A DNA stretch of 23,299 bases from CAYJRR01 sp964372275 [NCBI: uncultured bacterium] (lineage in GTDB: Bacteria > CAYJRR01). The first letter of the stretch is position 1. Every line of letters starts with the position of its first letter. The translations under genes were made by a program, and so were the position numbers. The notes under the pieces were generated by a model. That model saw only the letters and a list, made by a program, of their open reading frames with translations. It searched no databases and was not told the origin of the DNA. Shown here piece after piece: positions 1-7,603 of the stretch. The DNA is taken from positions 59,467-82,765 of the forward strand of contig CAYJRR010000005.1 of the NCBI GenBank assembly GCA_964372275.1, in the 5' to 3' direction.

Positions 1-1378
1 GCTCCGGCGGAGGGACTTCGGCGTGTGCATCGGTCTCGCTCTTCACCGCCGCGTCGACCACGCTGTAGTCCTGCCCGATGCGTTCCGCCGTTGCGCGAAT
101 GAAATCGGCGAGCCTGTTCTGGTCGAGCACCGGGCAGATCTTGTCGAGCAACGCCGAAAGGGTCGCCGCCGTCTCGTCGGCGATCGGTCCCTGCGGAAGC
201 TCCGACATGAGGCGGCAGAACTCCTCGATGTCCTTCACCGAGATCCCCTCCGACGCGATCTTCTTCAGGCGGTCGAAGTCGGCGCTCCGGCCGGGCATCA
301 GCGCTGCCCATGCGAAGTCGGGGATCTTGTTGTAGCCGTCCCACGCGCTGTCGACGACGTTTCCGGAAGCGTCGGTGTAGATCAGCGCGTTCCACGTGGT
401 CGTGCGGCTGATCGTCGGTCCGCGGTAACCGTAGTGCCCTTCGAGCCCGTAGGTCGCGTCGATCCGGGCCTTGAACACCTTGCCCCCCTGCGGCGGCTTC
501 TTCGGACCGAAGGCCGTCGGGTCGGTGATCTCGGTCGAGACCATGCTCCACTTGTAGAAGGGTTGGTTCCAGACCATGTAGCCCGGGTCGACGTCGAAGA
601 CGATCCCCGGCTTCCCCTCGCCGACGTAGTTCTCGAGGATGGTGAGGACGTCGATCGGGTCGAGGCTGTCCTCGATCGGCTCCGTCTTGTCCTTGTCGTT
701 GTGTCGCTTGCCGAACCAGGCGTGGCCCCAGGCGCGCGGCAGGTTGAAGGTCGTCAGCTCCCGCAGGTCGCCGATCCCGAAGGGGACGTCGGCGAAGATC
801 TTGTCCATCGACACCATGAAGTTGATCGAGCGATCGAGACCGGCCGGGGCCCAGTTGTGGCAGAAGCCGGTCCAACTCTCGGCGGAGCTGTCGTAGCCTT
901 CGCGCAGATACCGTTCCCGGAAGCCGGCGCTACCCACCGTCTCGAACTTCGCCGCGGTGTCCTTGGCGGCGTTTTCCTGGATCACCCGATGGACGAGGTT
1001 GCACGCGCCGTCGCTGAAGCCGTCGACGATCATCTTGCGGATCGTCGAATCGCTCTCCGAGTTGGCGAGCGGTCCGCTGCTTCGCGGAAGGTAGGACCCG
1101 GAGTACGGCTCGAATCCGAGGTCGCCGCGTCGTTCGCCGGCGGCGAACGGGCGCACGGTTTCGCCGGCGCCGCGGACGAACCGTCCGTTCTGGACCGGAA
1201 GCGGCGTCGGCGTCGGGGCCGGCGTGGCGGCGGCAACCGGGGCCGGAGATGCGGTGGTCGCAGGGGCCGGGCTCGTCGTCGGCTCCGGGGGCTCGGCGTG
1301 GACGACGTTCCATGGGGCCAGCGCTCCGGTCAGAAGGAGTGCCGCGACGGGGACGAAGGGGACACGTGGGGTCGGCAT
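1..1378 (-). CDS. Secreted transglutaminase-elicitor family protein (C-terminus beyond window)
   Basis: 459 codons are visible and the frame is open at the left edge. The start is the ATG at 1378, with a GGAG six nt upstream. Residues 1-28 form a signal peptide ending near VHA, and 29-62 are a Pro/Ala/Thr linker. The rest resembles the TGase_elicitor family, first known from Phytophthora GP42 transglutaminase and later from marine Vibrio; this assignment is from memory. Supporting motifs are GFCHNW (171-176, C173 a candidate nucleophile), AWGHAWFG (216-223), FDVDPGY (261-267) and VWNQP (269-273). The last equals the start of the Pep-13 elicitor peptide, including the Trp and Pro known to be needed for plant recognition. 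The family crosslinks Gln to Lys side chains outside the cell. The neighbouring helicase operon is not obviously related. The family call is fairly firm; catalysis is inferred. Confidence 0.75.
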   Translation of the reverse strand, partial: MPTPRVPFVPVAALLLTGALAPWNVVHAEPPEPTTSPAPATTASPAPVAAATPAPTPTPLPVQNGRFVRGAGETVRPFAAGERRGDLGFEPYSGSYLPRSSGPLANSESDSTIRKMIVDGFSDGACNLVHRVIQENAAKDTAAKFETVGSAGFRERYLREGYDSSAESWTGFCHNWAPAGLDRSINFMVSMDKIFADVPFGIGDLRELTTFNLPRAWGHAWFGKRHNDKDKTEPIEDSLDPIDVLTILENYVGEGKPGIVFDVDPGYMVWNQPFYKWSMVSTEITDPTAFGPKKPPQGGKVFKARIDATYGLEGHYGYRGPTISRTTTWNALIYTDASGNVVDSAWDGYNKIPDFAWAALMPGRSADFDRLKKIASEGISVKDIEEFCRLMSELPQGPIADETAATLSALLDKICPVLDQNRLADFIRATAERIGQDYSVVDAAVKSETDAHAEVPPPE

Positions 1379-1568
1379 GCTCGGCTCCGAGTCGAAATGA
1401 ACGACGAATGTTTCGCCGGGTGAGCAACGGATGTGCCGCCGGGGCAACAACGCCACGCGAATTCGCAAGGAGCGAGGAAAGTAGGGGAAACAGCGCTGTG
1501 CTAGCCATGTGACAGAGAAGTCCGAGGTCTCAAGAATCGGACCGATGTCGCAATGCGTCGGGACTCAA

Positions 1569-1585
1569 ATATCCCGTTGGGATAT
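1569..1585 (-). terminator. Hairpin after the helicase operon
   Basis: ATATCCC-GTT-GGGATAT is a perfect 7-bp stem with a 3-nt loop, lying 9 nt beyond the stop codon at 1595-1597. On the minus strand it is followed by a short TTT. The T-run is too short for a textbook intrinsic terminator, but the position is right for one or for a 3'-end stabilising hairpin. Confidence 0.5.
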
Positions 1586-1594
1586 CGGTGTCCG

Positions 1595-3373
1595 TCAGAT
1601 CGTCGACGAGGTCGGGGGGAAGGCCAACTTTCCCCGCCGCGCGGATTGGTAATGCAAGGTGCACAGGCCGCGCGCCGCGTGCGGACGATGGCAACCGGCC
1701 ATCGAACATCGCTTCGGCGCCGGTCGATCGGCCGCCGCCTCGGGAGCGTCCGCCGGGCGCTCGCCGTTTCGCAGCCCGACCAACGCCTGGATCAAGGCCG
1801 CGCGGTCGATCCCTTCGGACGAGGTGCGGGGCGTCCGCGGGGTGGTGGCGTTGGTCGGAGGAATCTCCTCCAGTCCGGCCCGCGGCATCGAGCCGGCGGC
1901 TTCCAGCGCCATCCGGACCGGCTCGACCGATCCCTCGCTCAGGATCAGGATCTCCGATGTGAGGTTCGCCACCACGCGCTCGCCGATCTTGGGATCGGAC
2001 TTGGCCGCCGCGGCCGCCGCCGCATCCCGACAGACGAGCAGGGTCGGATTCATGAAGTAGTACTCGCCGTACGACCGCGACCACTCCTCGAGCGAGATGC
2101 GCACGTTGTCGGGCAGGCTGCCGGCCTGTTGCTCCAGGAACGCGATCACGCTCTCCAGGGGAAGCGATCCCTTCATCGCCTGCAGCAGGGCGCGCTTGTC
2201 GAGCCGATACGAGCGAACCGGACCCGACGGTCCGGGCTCGGCGTCGGCGAACACCTCCAGTTGGTACCGCGCCACGAGCGAGGCCGACGCGGGAAGGATC
2301 GCCTCGAAGGTGGGGAGCACCGTCAGGCGGCCCGTCTCCGCCGTCGATCCGTCGTTCAGCGGGTCGTCCGAGAGCAGGCGGAGCCCGAGAGGCGTGAGCG
2401 AAACGGCGTCGGGGAACAGCTCTTCGGGAGCGACGGAGGCCACGCCGAGGTAGCAGAGGTAGGTGGCGCCGCTCTGCACGCGCGCGCGGAGCATCTCCGG
2501 GCGGCAGCCGAGGAAGTCGGGGTGGTATTCGAGGGCGCGCGCCAGGTCGTCGAGGTAGGCCCAGTCGCCGGGACGCCGCTCCGACAGGAGGTCGGCGACG
2601 GCGGACAGCTCCCGCTGGTAGCGCCACGGCTCGCGGCGAGCCGCCTTGAGCAGGTCGCGACGGACGCGGTCGGCCGGGCGATCGAGCCACTCGCGGACGC
2701 GCCGGTCGTCGACCCGTACCTCCGCCGGTTCGAAGCGAACGAAGAGCAATCGGCGGATCAGTTCCAGGGCGAAGCCGAGACGGCTCGGAAACAGCTCTCC
2801 GCCCGCGGCGACGGTGGCGCCGGCCGGCGCCGCCGGCCCGGCGGGGGCGGGTCCGGAGGGCGAAACGCCCGGAACGTCTTCCGGATAGACCAGCCGCGCG
2901 GCGAGCCGACGCAGGTCGGCGGCGTGCACGGCGCCGCCCCGCGTGATGCGGAAGGCGCCCCGGCGCAGGAAGGCAAGCGTCGTGACGACGTCGTCGAGGA
3001 AGGCGCCGCCATGGTCGGCGGTCGGGCCCATGGGCTTGGGCGAGGTGGCCGGAGCGATCGCGTCCCGGCGCGCGGCGGCCTTGATCCGCGCCGAAACGTC
3101 GGGAGGGACCGAGTAGCCCGGCGTGAATTCGCCGTCACGCCAGAGGAGGATCCCTTCGCGCTCGAGACGCGCGAGCTTCCGGTCGATGTCGGCCGGCGAG
3201 AACCTCCGGTCGAGCGCGCATCGGACCAGCGTTCCGCGGCCGATCCGTGGCCCGGCGGTTGCCGCGCGAAGCAGGGTCCGCTCCAGCGGATCGGCGGCGG
3301 CCCACATCTCGTCGATCCGCCGGTCCACCTCCGCCTCCACCCGGTCGGGCACGTCAAACGGCTTCGATTTCAT
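1595..3373 (-). CDS. Helicase-associated domain protein, partner of XPB helicase
   Basis: 592 residues. Predicted winged-helix-like segments (about 20-100 and 200-340, with the LTPLG...LL signature at 326-334) precede a segment at about 348-470 (VLPTFEAIL, then RSYRLDKRALLQAM) that matches the Helicase_C_3 / XPB-Ssl2 N-terminal-like family. In many bacteria this protein is encoded next to a stand-alone XPB helicase, as here. Its ATG lies inside the end of the helicase gene (20-bp overlap), so the two are translationally linked. GGAGCAGGG precedes the start. The oddity is the C-terminus: after a Pro/Thr/Ala-rich linker (about 500-553) comes C556-x4-C561-x9-C571-x2-H574 with RGLC..HY, a small zinc-ribbon-like motif also seen in phage and HNH-type proteins. 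Its role is presumably DNA repair or transcription-coupled remodelling with XPB; this is inferred. Confidence 0.72.
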   Translation of the reverse strand: MKSKPFDVPDRVEAEVDRRIDEMWAAADPLERTLLRAATAGPRIGRGTLVRCALDRRFSPADIDRKLARLEREGILLWRDGEFTPGYSVPPDVSARIKAAARRDAIAPATSPKPMGPTADHGGAFLDDVVTTLAFLRRGAFRITRGGAVHAADLRRLAARLVYPEDVPGVSPSGPAPAGPAAPAGATVAAGGELFPSRLGFALELIRRLLFVRFEPAEVRVDDRRVREWLDRPADRVRRDLLKAARREPWRYQRELSAVADLLSERRPGDWAYLDDLARALEYHPDFLGCRPEMLRARVQSGATYLCYLGVASVAPEELFPDAVSLTPLGLRLLSDDPLNDGSTAETGRLTVLPTFEAILPASASLVARYQLEVFADAEPGPSGPVRSYRLDKRALLQAMKGSLPLESVIAFLEQQAGSLPDNVRISLEEWSRSYGEYYFMNPTLLVCRDAAAAAAAKSDPKIGERVVANLTSEILILSEGSVEPVRMALEAAGSMPRAGLEEIPPTNATTPRTPRTSSEGIDRAALIQALVGLRNGERPADAPEAAADRPAPKRCSMAGCHRPHAARGLCTLHYQSARRGKLAFPPTSSTI

Positions 3374-5027
3374 ACCGGTATCCCTGCTCCGTCAGGAAGA
3401 GCTGCCGTCGCGCGGCGTAGTCGAGCTCGACCGTGTCGCGCGTGACCAAGGTATAGAACGTCGCCGCGGCCGCCTTCGGGCGAAGCACACGGCCCAGGCG
3501 CTGCGCCTCCTCCTGGCGGCTGCCGAACGTGCCGCTGATCTGGATTGCGACGTTCGCGTCGGGGAGGTCGATGGCGAAGTTCGCCACCTTGCTCACCACC
3601 AGTCGCGGGATCTCACCCGCCTTGAACTTCTCGTAGAGCGCCTCGCGCTCCCGCTGCGGCGTCTTTCCGGTGACCAGCGGACAGCCGAGCCTCTTCGCCG
3701 TCCGCTCCAGCTGGTCGAGAAACTGCCCGATCACCAGCACGTGGTCCTGGCGGTGAATCTCCGCCAGGCGCGCCGCGACCTCCACCTTGATCGGATTCTC
3801 GGAGGCGATGCGGAACTTCTCCCGCTTCCCCGCGCCGGCGTAGCCGATCCGGTCGACCTCGTCCTTGAACGGCACCCGGATCTCGCGGCAGGTCGCCTTG
3901 GCGATCCACCCTCTCCGCTCCAGATCCTTCCACGGGACGTCGTACTTCTTCGGTCCGATCAGGGCGAAGACGTCCTCCTCCTTGCCGTCCTCGCGCACCA
4001 GCGTGGCGGTGAGCCCCAGCCGGCGGCGCGCCTGCAGGGAGGCGGTCGCGCGGAAGACGGGGGCGGGCAGCAGGTGGACCTCGTCGTAGACGATCAACCC
4101 CCAGTCCTGCCGGTCGAACAGCGGCAGGTTCTCCATCTCCAGGGCCGTCGATCGGCGGTGCGTCAGCATCTGGTAGGTGCCGATCGTCACCGGACGGATC
4201 TCCTTCCGGTCGCCGGTGTATTCGCCGATCTGCTCCTCGCGGAGCGTGGTTCGCGCGAGCAGCTCGTCCTTCCACTGGCGCACGGCGGTGGTGTTGGCGG
4301 TCAGGACCAGGGTATGGCTGCCGACGGCGGCGAGCGCGCCGATCCCGACGATCGTCTTCCCCGCGCCGCAGGGGAGCACGACCACGCCGCTCCCCCCCCG
4401 CTCCGAACCGCCGGCGTGGAAGGCGGCGACGGCGTCGGTCTGGTAGTCGCGCATCGACCAACCCTGCGACGACAGCGCGATCGGTAGCTCGGCGCCGCGC
4501 ACGTAGCCGGCGAGGTCCTCGATCGGCCGGCCGATCCGGATCAGCGCCTGCTTCACATCGCCGCGGTGGGCCGGCCGGATCTGGAGGCGGCGCCGGCCGA
4601 GCCGGGCCTCGACGTAGCGGTCCATCCCCTTGGCGTGGAGCGCCTCGGTGATCAGGACGTCGTCGTCGGCCTCCAGGACGATCGATCCGTCGATCTCCCG
4701 GACCAGTCGCAGGCGCCCGTAGCGGCCGATGTACTCCCGGACGTCGGCCTCGACGTTGGGGGGGACCTCGTAGCGCGACAAGGACCGCATCCCCTCGAGG
4801 ATGGCGTCGGCTGAAAGCCCCGCCGCGGCGGCGTTCCAGAGGGAGAGGGGGGTGATGCGGTAGGTGTGGATCCGCTCGGGGGACTTCACCAGCTCCGCGA
4901 ACCGGGCGAGGTGGTCGCGCGCCTCCTCGTAGCGGGCCCCCCCCGTCTCCAACAGGAGGCTTCGATCCGACTGGATGATCAGCGGCTTGTCGTCCCCGAA
5001 CGACACGTGGACCGGCCGATGTAGCAT
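3354..5027 (-). CDS. xpb: XPB/Ssl2-type superfamily 2 DNA helicase
   Basis: 557 residues, close to the length of characterised bacterial XPB helicases. The N-terminal ~180 residues form the damage-recognition-like region. The helicase core shows motif I PCGAGKT (219-225), motif II DEVH (315-318), motif III TAT (340-342), the XPB-specific RED motif (345-347) and motif VI QRLGRVLRP (509-517). This is an ATP-dependent 3'-5' DNA helicase; in eukaryotes it is a TFIIH subunit, and in bacteria it is linked to repair. The gene is first in a two-gene operon with the overlapping partner at 1595-3373. No good Shine-Dalgarno site precedes the ATG. A TTGACC with a TACATC 17 nt later would place transcription inside the annotated start, so GTG at codon 8 is a possible alternative. 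The family call is very secure. Confidence 0.93.
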   Translation of the reverse strand: MLHRPVHVSFGDDKPLIIQSDRSLLLETGGARYEEARDHLARFAELVKSPERIHTYRITPLSLWNAAAAGLSADAILEGMRSLSRYEVPPNVEADVREYIGRYGRLRLVREIDGSIVLEADDDVLITEALHAKGMDRYVEARLGRRRLQIRPAHRGDVKQALIRIGRPIEDLAGYVRGAELPIALSSQGWSMRDYQTDAVAAFHAGGSERGGSGVVVLPCGAGKTIVGIGALAAVGSHTLVLTANTTAVRQWKDELLARTTLREEQIGEYTGDRKEIRPVTIGTYQMLTHRRSTALEMENLPLFDRQDWGLIVYDEVHLLPAPVFRATASLQARRRLGLTATLVREDGKEEDVFALIGPKKYDVPWKDLERRGWIAKATCREIRVPFKDEVDRIGYAGAGKREKFRIASENPIKVEVAARLAEIHRQDHVLVIGQFLDQLERTAKRLGCPLVTGKTPQREREALYEKFKAGEIPRLVVSKVANFAIDLPDANVAIQISGTFGSRQEEAQRLGRVLRPKAAAATFYTLVTRDTVELDYAARRQLFLTEQGYRYEIEAV

Positions 5028-5150
5028 TTGCCCCGCGCGCGGTCAAAACAGGATTCGTGCCGGATCACGGCGCGCCTGGGACGCCGCCTATCCATTGCCG
5101 CGGCGGGCCGGAGCGTGCTACCACGCCGACCCCATTCTCCCAATTCGTTC

Positions 5151-5155
5151 GGAGG
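5151..5155 (+). promoter_or_regulatory. Shine-Dalgarno site for the HYR-domain protein
   Basis: GGAGG ends 8 nt before the ATG at 5164. It fixes the start well downstream of the longest open frame (which begins at 4975 inside the helicase gene). Confidence 0.8.
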
Positions 5156-5163
5156 TTTCGTCG

Positions 5164-7005
5164 ATGAGGACGCTCACGCGCAGCATGGCCGTTCGTTTCG
5201 CGGCTCTCGCGACGGTCGCCGCCACGTGGAGCTGTCGGGACGGCGAGCCGAGCCATCCTTCCGGCGGCGTCGCGGCACGCACCGTCTCCGCCGCTGCCGG
5301 CGAGGCGCTGCCGACCCACTTCCACGAAGCGTTCGACTCGGCCGTCCTCGACCCGGACTGGACCGTCGTTCCGGGGACCCGCGTCGCCCGGTACATCGAT
5401 CCCGATTCACCGGCGAACGAGTTTTCGCTGTCGGCGAACCCCGGGCACCTGCGATACGGGTCGGGGCAGATGACCCACGCCGACGGCTTTCTGACCGGTT
5501 GGCAGCCGGTCCATGCGGGAAGCTTCCGGACCCCGGACGGCGTGTTCCACAGCCTGCAACGGGACCCCGGACTCGAGATCCGACGCCGGTTCGGCGGAGA
5601 CCGGTGGTCGATGGAGGCGAAGGTCGACTATCACATGCCCAACGCACCGCACCTGGTCGGGATCTCCTCGAACGAAGGCCTGAACCAGGACGCGCGCACG
5701 CACAATCTCCGCGTCTACTTCGGCGATGGGGACACGGGGACACTCTACGTCGACGTGCAACGCTGGGCCGATCGGCGGGACTGCGGGCGGAGCGGCCGGC
5801 AACGGACCTGGTGCTATTCGTCGACCTTCTCGATCAACGTGGTCGAGAGGACCGGATTCGAATGGAGCCGGCTGCTGGCGTCGACCGTCGCGGGCGCGAG
5901 CCACGACTTCGGGAATCCGGCGGCGGCGGACTCCTCCCATTGGGTGAAGCTGGAGCGCGCCGGCGGCGTCCTGTCCGCACAATGGAGCCTCGACGGATCG
6001 ACCTGGACCGTCCCCTTGACCGTCGACCTGGCCACGCGCCTCGACGGACGAGACCAGCAGCTGGCGATCTCCGGTTCTTCGTTCTTCCAGCCGCTCGGCT
6101 CCTACGCCGACTACGACTACATCACCGTGGCTCCGACGAACCGGCCTCCGGTCGCGGTCTGCCAGGACGTGGAGGCGGCCGCCGACGCGAGTTGCCACGC
6201 CGACGCGTCGATCGACGGCGGGTCGTACGATCCGGACGGCGATCCGCTCGGGTTCGAGCAGACGCCGGCCGGACCGTACGGGTTGGGCCTGTGGCCGGTC
6301 GACCTGCTGGTGTCGGACGGGGTCCACGCCGCGTCCTGCACCGGATCGGTGAACGTCCGCGACCTGACGCCGCCGGCGATCGCTTGCCCGGCGGACGTGG
6401 TGGCGGAGTGTACGGCGAACCTCTCCGCGCCGGTCGCGGTCGGCGCGGCCTCGGCGACCGACAACTGCTCGATCGCGTCGCTCACCGAGGTCGGGCCGGC
6501 GAGCTACAGCCTGGGTACGACCCCGGTTCCGTTCGCGGCGACCGACGGGTCCGGGAACACGTCGAGTTGCGCCACGACGGTGCAGGTGGTCGACACCATG
6601 CCGCCGTCGGTGGCGGTCGGCGGGGGGAAGCGCCTCTGGCCGCCGAACCACGCGATGAAGACGGTCGGGCTGCTCGAGGACTGCGCCATCGCCCTGGACG
6701 ACGCCTGCCGCGGAACGATCGATCCCGCGACGGCGGGCCTGCAGATCCTGTCGGTGACCTCCGACGAGGCGGTCGATTCGACCGGCGATGGGAACACCGC
6801 CGCCGACGTCGTCCTCGTCGACGCCACCCACGTGCGGCTCCGCGCCGAGCGCGCGGGGAACGGCGACGGACGGGTATACGCCGTCACCTTCTCCGCCTCG
6901 GACCCGGACGGAAACACCGCGAACGGTGTGTGCAGCGTAACGGTGCCGCACCATCCGAACGCCGCCGCCGTCGACAGCGGCGCCGCCTACGCCGTCACGC
7001 CCTAG
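5164..7005 (+). CDS. Secreted or lipoprotein-like multidomain protein with HYR domain
   Basis: 613 residues. The N-terminus is a signal peptide with a possible lipoprotein Cys at 24 (TWSC, a poor lipobox, so lipidation is uncertain). Residues about 50-325 look like one beta-sandwich domain of the concanavalin/DUF1349 kind (FHEAF..VLDPDW, DRWSMEAKVDY, VKLERAGG, WSLDGSTW, DYDYITV). An Ig/PKD-like repeat (328-400, SYDPDGDPL) follows, then an HYR domain (401-477: PPAIACPADVVAEC, ATDNCS, ATDGSGNTSSC). Last is a C-terminal module with LWPPNH (491-496) and DSTGDGNT (538-545), a combination I associate with myxobacterial-type surface proteins. It is probably an extracellular adhesive or carbohydrate-binding protein; no catalytic residues are evident. 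It is transcribed divergently from xpb, with 136 bp between them. Confidence 0.75.
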   Translation: MRTLTRSMAVRFAALATVAATWSCRDGEPSHPSGGVAARTVSAAAGEALPTHFHEAFDSAVLDPDWTVVPGTRVARYIDPDSPANEFSLSANPGHLRYGSGQMTHADGFLTGWQPVHAGSFRTPDGVFHSLQRDPGLEIRRRFGGDRWSMEAKVDYHMPNAPHLVGISSNEGLNQDARTHNLRVYFGDGDTGTLYVDVQRWADRRDCGRSGRQRTWCYSSTFSINVVERTGFEWSRLLASTVAGASHDFGNPAAADSSHWVKLERAGGVLSAQWSLDGSTWTVPLTVDLATRLDGRDQQLAISGSSFFQPLGSYADYDYITVAPTNRPPVAVCQDVEAAADASCHADASIDGGSYDPDGDPLGFEQTPAGPYGLGLWPVDLLVSDGVHAASCTGSVNVRDLTPPAIACPADVVAECTANLSAPVAVGAASATDNCSIASLTEVGPASYSLGTTPVPFAATDGSGNTSSCATTVQVVDTMPPSVAVGGGKRLWPPNHAMKTVGLLEDCAIALDDACRGTIDPATAGLQILSVTSDEAVDSTGDGNTAADVVLVDATHVRLRAERAGNGDGRVYAVTFSASDPDGNTANGVCSVTVPHHPNAAAVDSGAAYAVTP

Positions 7006-7021
7006 CGTCGGCCGGTCCGCC

Positions 7022-7050
7022 TTGATCCACATAGGGATGTGGATTAGACT
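7022..7050 (+). promoter_or_regulatory. Promoter of the toxin-antitoxin operon
   Basis: TTGATC (7022-7027), exactly 17 nt, then TAGACT (7045-7050). The -10 ends only 9 nt before the antitoxin ATG, so the transcript would have almost no 5' leader. The spacer is filled by the palindrome at 7025-7044. Confidence 0.7.
7025..7044. promoter_or_regulatory. Palindromic operator for the antitoxin
   Basis: ATCCACAT-AGGG-ATGTGGAT is a perfect 8-bp inverted repeat with a 4-bp centre, placed between the -35 and -10. Ribbon-helix-helix antitoxins bind such sites as dimers to repress their own operon. Binding by the adjacent antitoxin is inferred from position. Confidence 0.7.
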
Positions 7051-7059
7051 AGCTATCCG

Positions 7060-7287
7060 ATGAAGACCGTCCAGATGACGCTCGACGCCGACCTGGTGAA
7101 GGCGGTGGACAAGGTGGCCCGCCAGCTCGGTACGACACGGTCGGCCTTCGCGCGCGAGGCGCTCCGGTCGGCGCTGAAACGGATGGCCGACGCGGAGCTC
7201 GAGACGAAGTTTCGCGAGGGCTACGCCCGCAAGCCGGTCCGGAAGGGCGAGTTCAGTGTCTGGGAATCCGAGCAGGTCTGGCCCTGA
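7060..7287 (+). CDS. Ribbon-helix-helix (CopG/MetJ-like) antitoxin
   Basis: 75 residues. The first ~45 show the RHH pattern: a beta strand (KTVQMTLDADLVKAVD) followed by two helices (KVARQLGTTRSAFAREALRSALKR). The C-terminal YARKPVRKGEF.VWESEQVW tail is the toxin-neutralising part typical of RHH antitoxins paired with MazF. It should neutralise the MazF encoded immediately downstream and autorepress through the palindrome in its promoter. There is no Shine-Dalgarno site before the ATG. The stop overlaps the toxin start by 4 nt. Confidence 0.85.
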   Translation: MKTVQMTLDADLVKAVDKVARQLGTTRSAFAREALRSALKRMADAELETKFREGYARKPVRKGEFSVWESEQVWP

Positions 7288-7598
7288 TCCGGCGCGGCGA
7301 CATCCGTTGGTATCGGTTCGCCCGCCCCGACAAGAAGCGACCCGTCCTCGTCCTGACACGTGCGGTGGGGATCGAGGTCCTCGGCGAGGTGACGGTCGCT
7401 CCGATCACCTCGACCGTCCGAGGAATTCCCTCGGAGATCCGCCTCGGGAAGGCGGACGGGATGCCGCGGGATTGCGCGGCGAACGTCGATCATCTGCAGA
7501 CCGTGCCGAAGGCCAGGATCGGCTCCTTGATCACGTCGCTGCCGACGGCTCGGATGGCGGAGGTCCGTGGGGCGATCCTGTTCGCGCTGGGTTGGTGA
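7284..7598 (+). CDS. mazF: MazF-type mRNA interferase toxin, probable CTG start
   Basis: Reading from CTG at 7284 gives 104 residues beginning LIRRGDIRWYRF and continuing DKKRPVLVLTR, VAPITST, SEIRLGKADGMPRDC, NVDHLQTVPKARIG. These are the conserved MazF/PemK core blocks. A shorter frame from GTG 7365 would lose the first beta strands and the RGD and KRPVLV motifs, so I reject it. The CTG overlaps the antitoxin TGA (CTGA), mirroring the common ATGA coupling; GAGCAGG seven nt upstream is a plausible ribosome site. ATC at 7287 is a weaker alternative. MazF enzymes cut single-stranded RNA at short motifs and arrest translation. A rare start codon would keep toxin output below that of the antitoxin. 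It ends 5 bp from the convergent lipoprotein gene. Confidence 0.85.
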   Translation: MIRRGDIRWYRFARPDKKRPVLVLTRAVGIEVLGEVTVAPITSTVRGIPSEIRLGKADGMPRDCAANVDHLQTVPKARIGSLITSLPTARMAEVRGAILFALGW

Positions 7599-7603
7599 GG
7601 GGC

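Noticed and set aside
1553-3445. 630-codon plus-strand frame opposite the helicase partner gene
   Set aside because: Low-complexity Arg/Gly composition with no start site. The minus strand carries a recognisable protein.
5407-7359. 650-codon minus-strand frame opposite the HYR-domain gene
   Set aside because: No signal or domain. It overlaps the toxin-antitoxin operon and the plus-strand gene has a clear Shine-Dalgarno site.
7365-7598. MazF starting at GTG 7365
   Set aside because: It would remove the conserved RRGDI and KRPVLVL segments. The frame reads back cleanly to CTG 7284 at the antitoxin stop.
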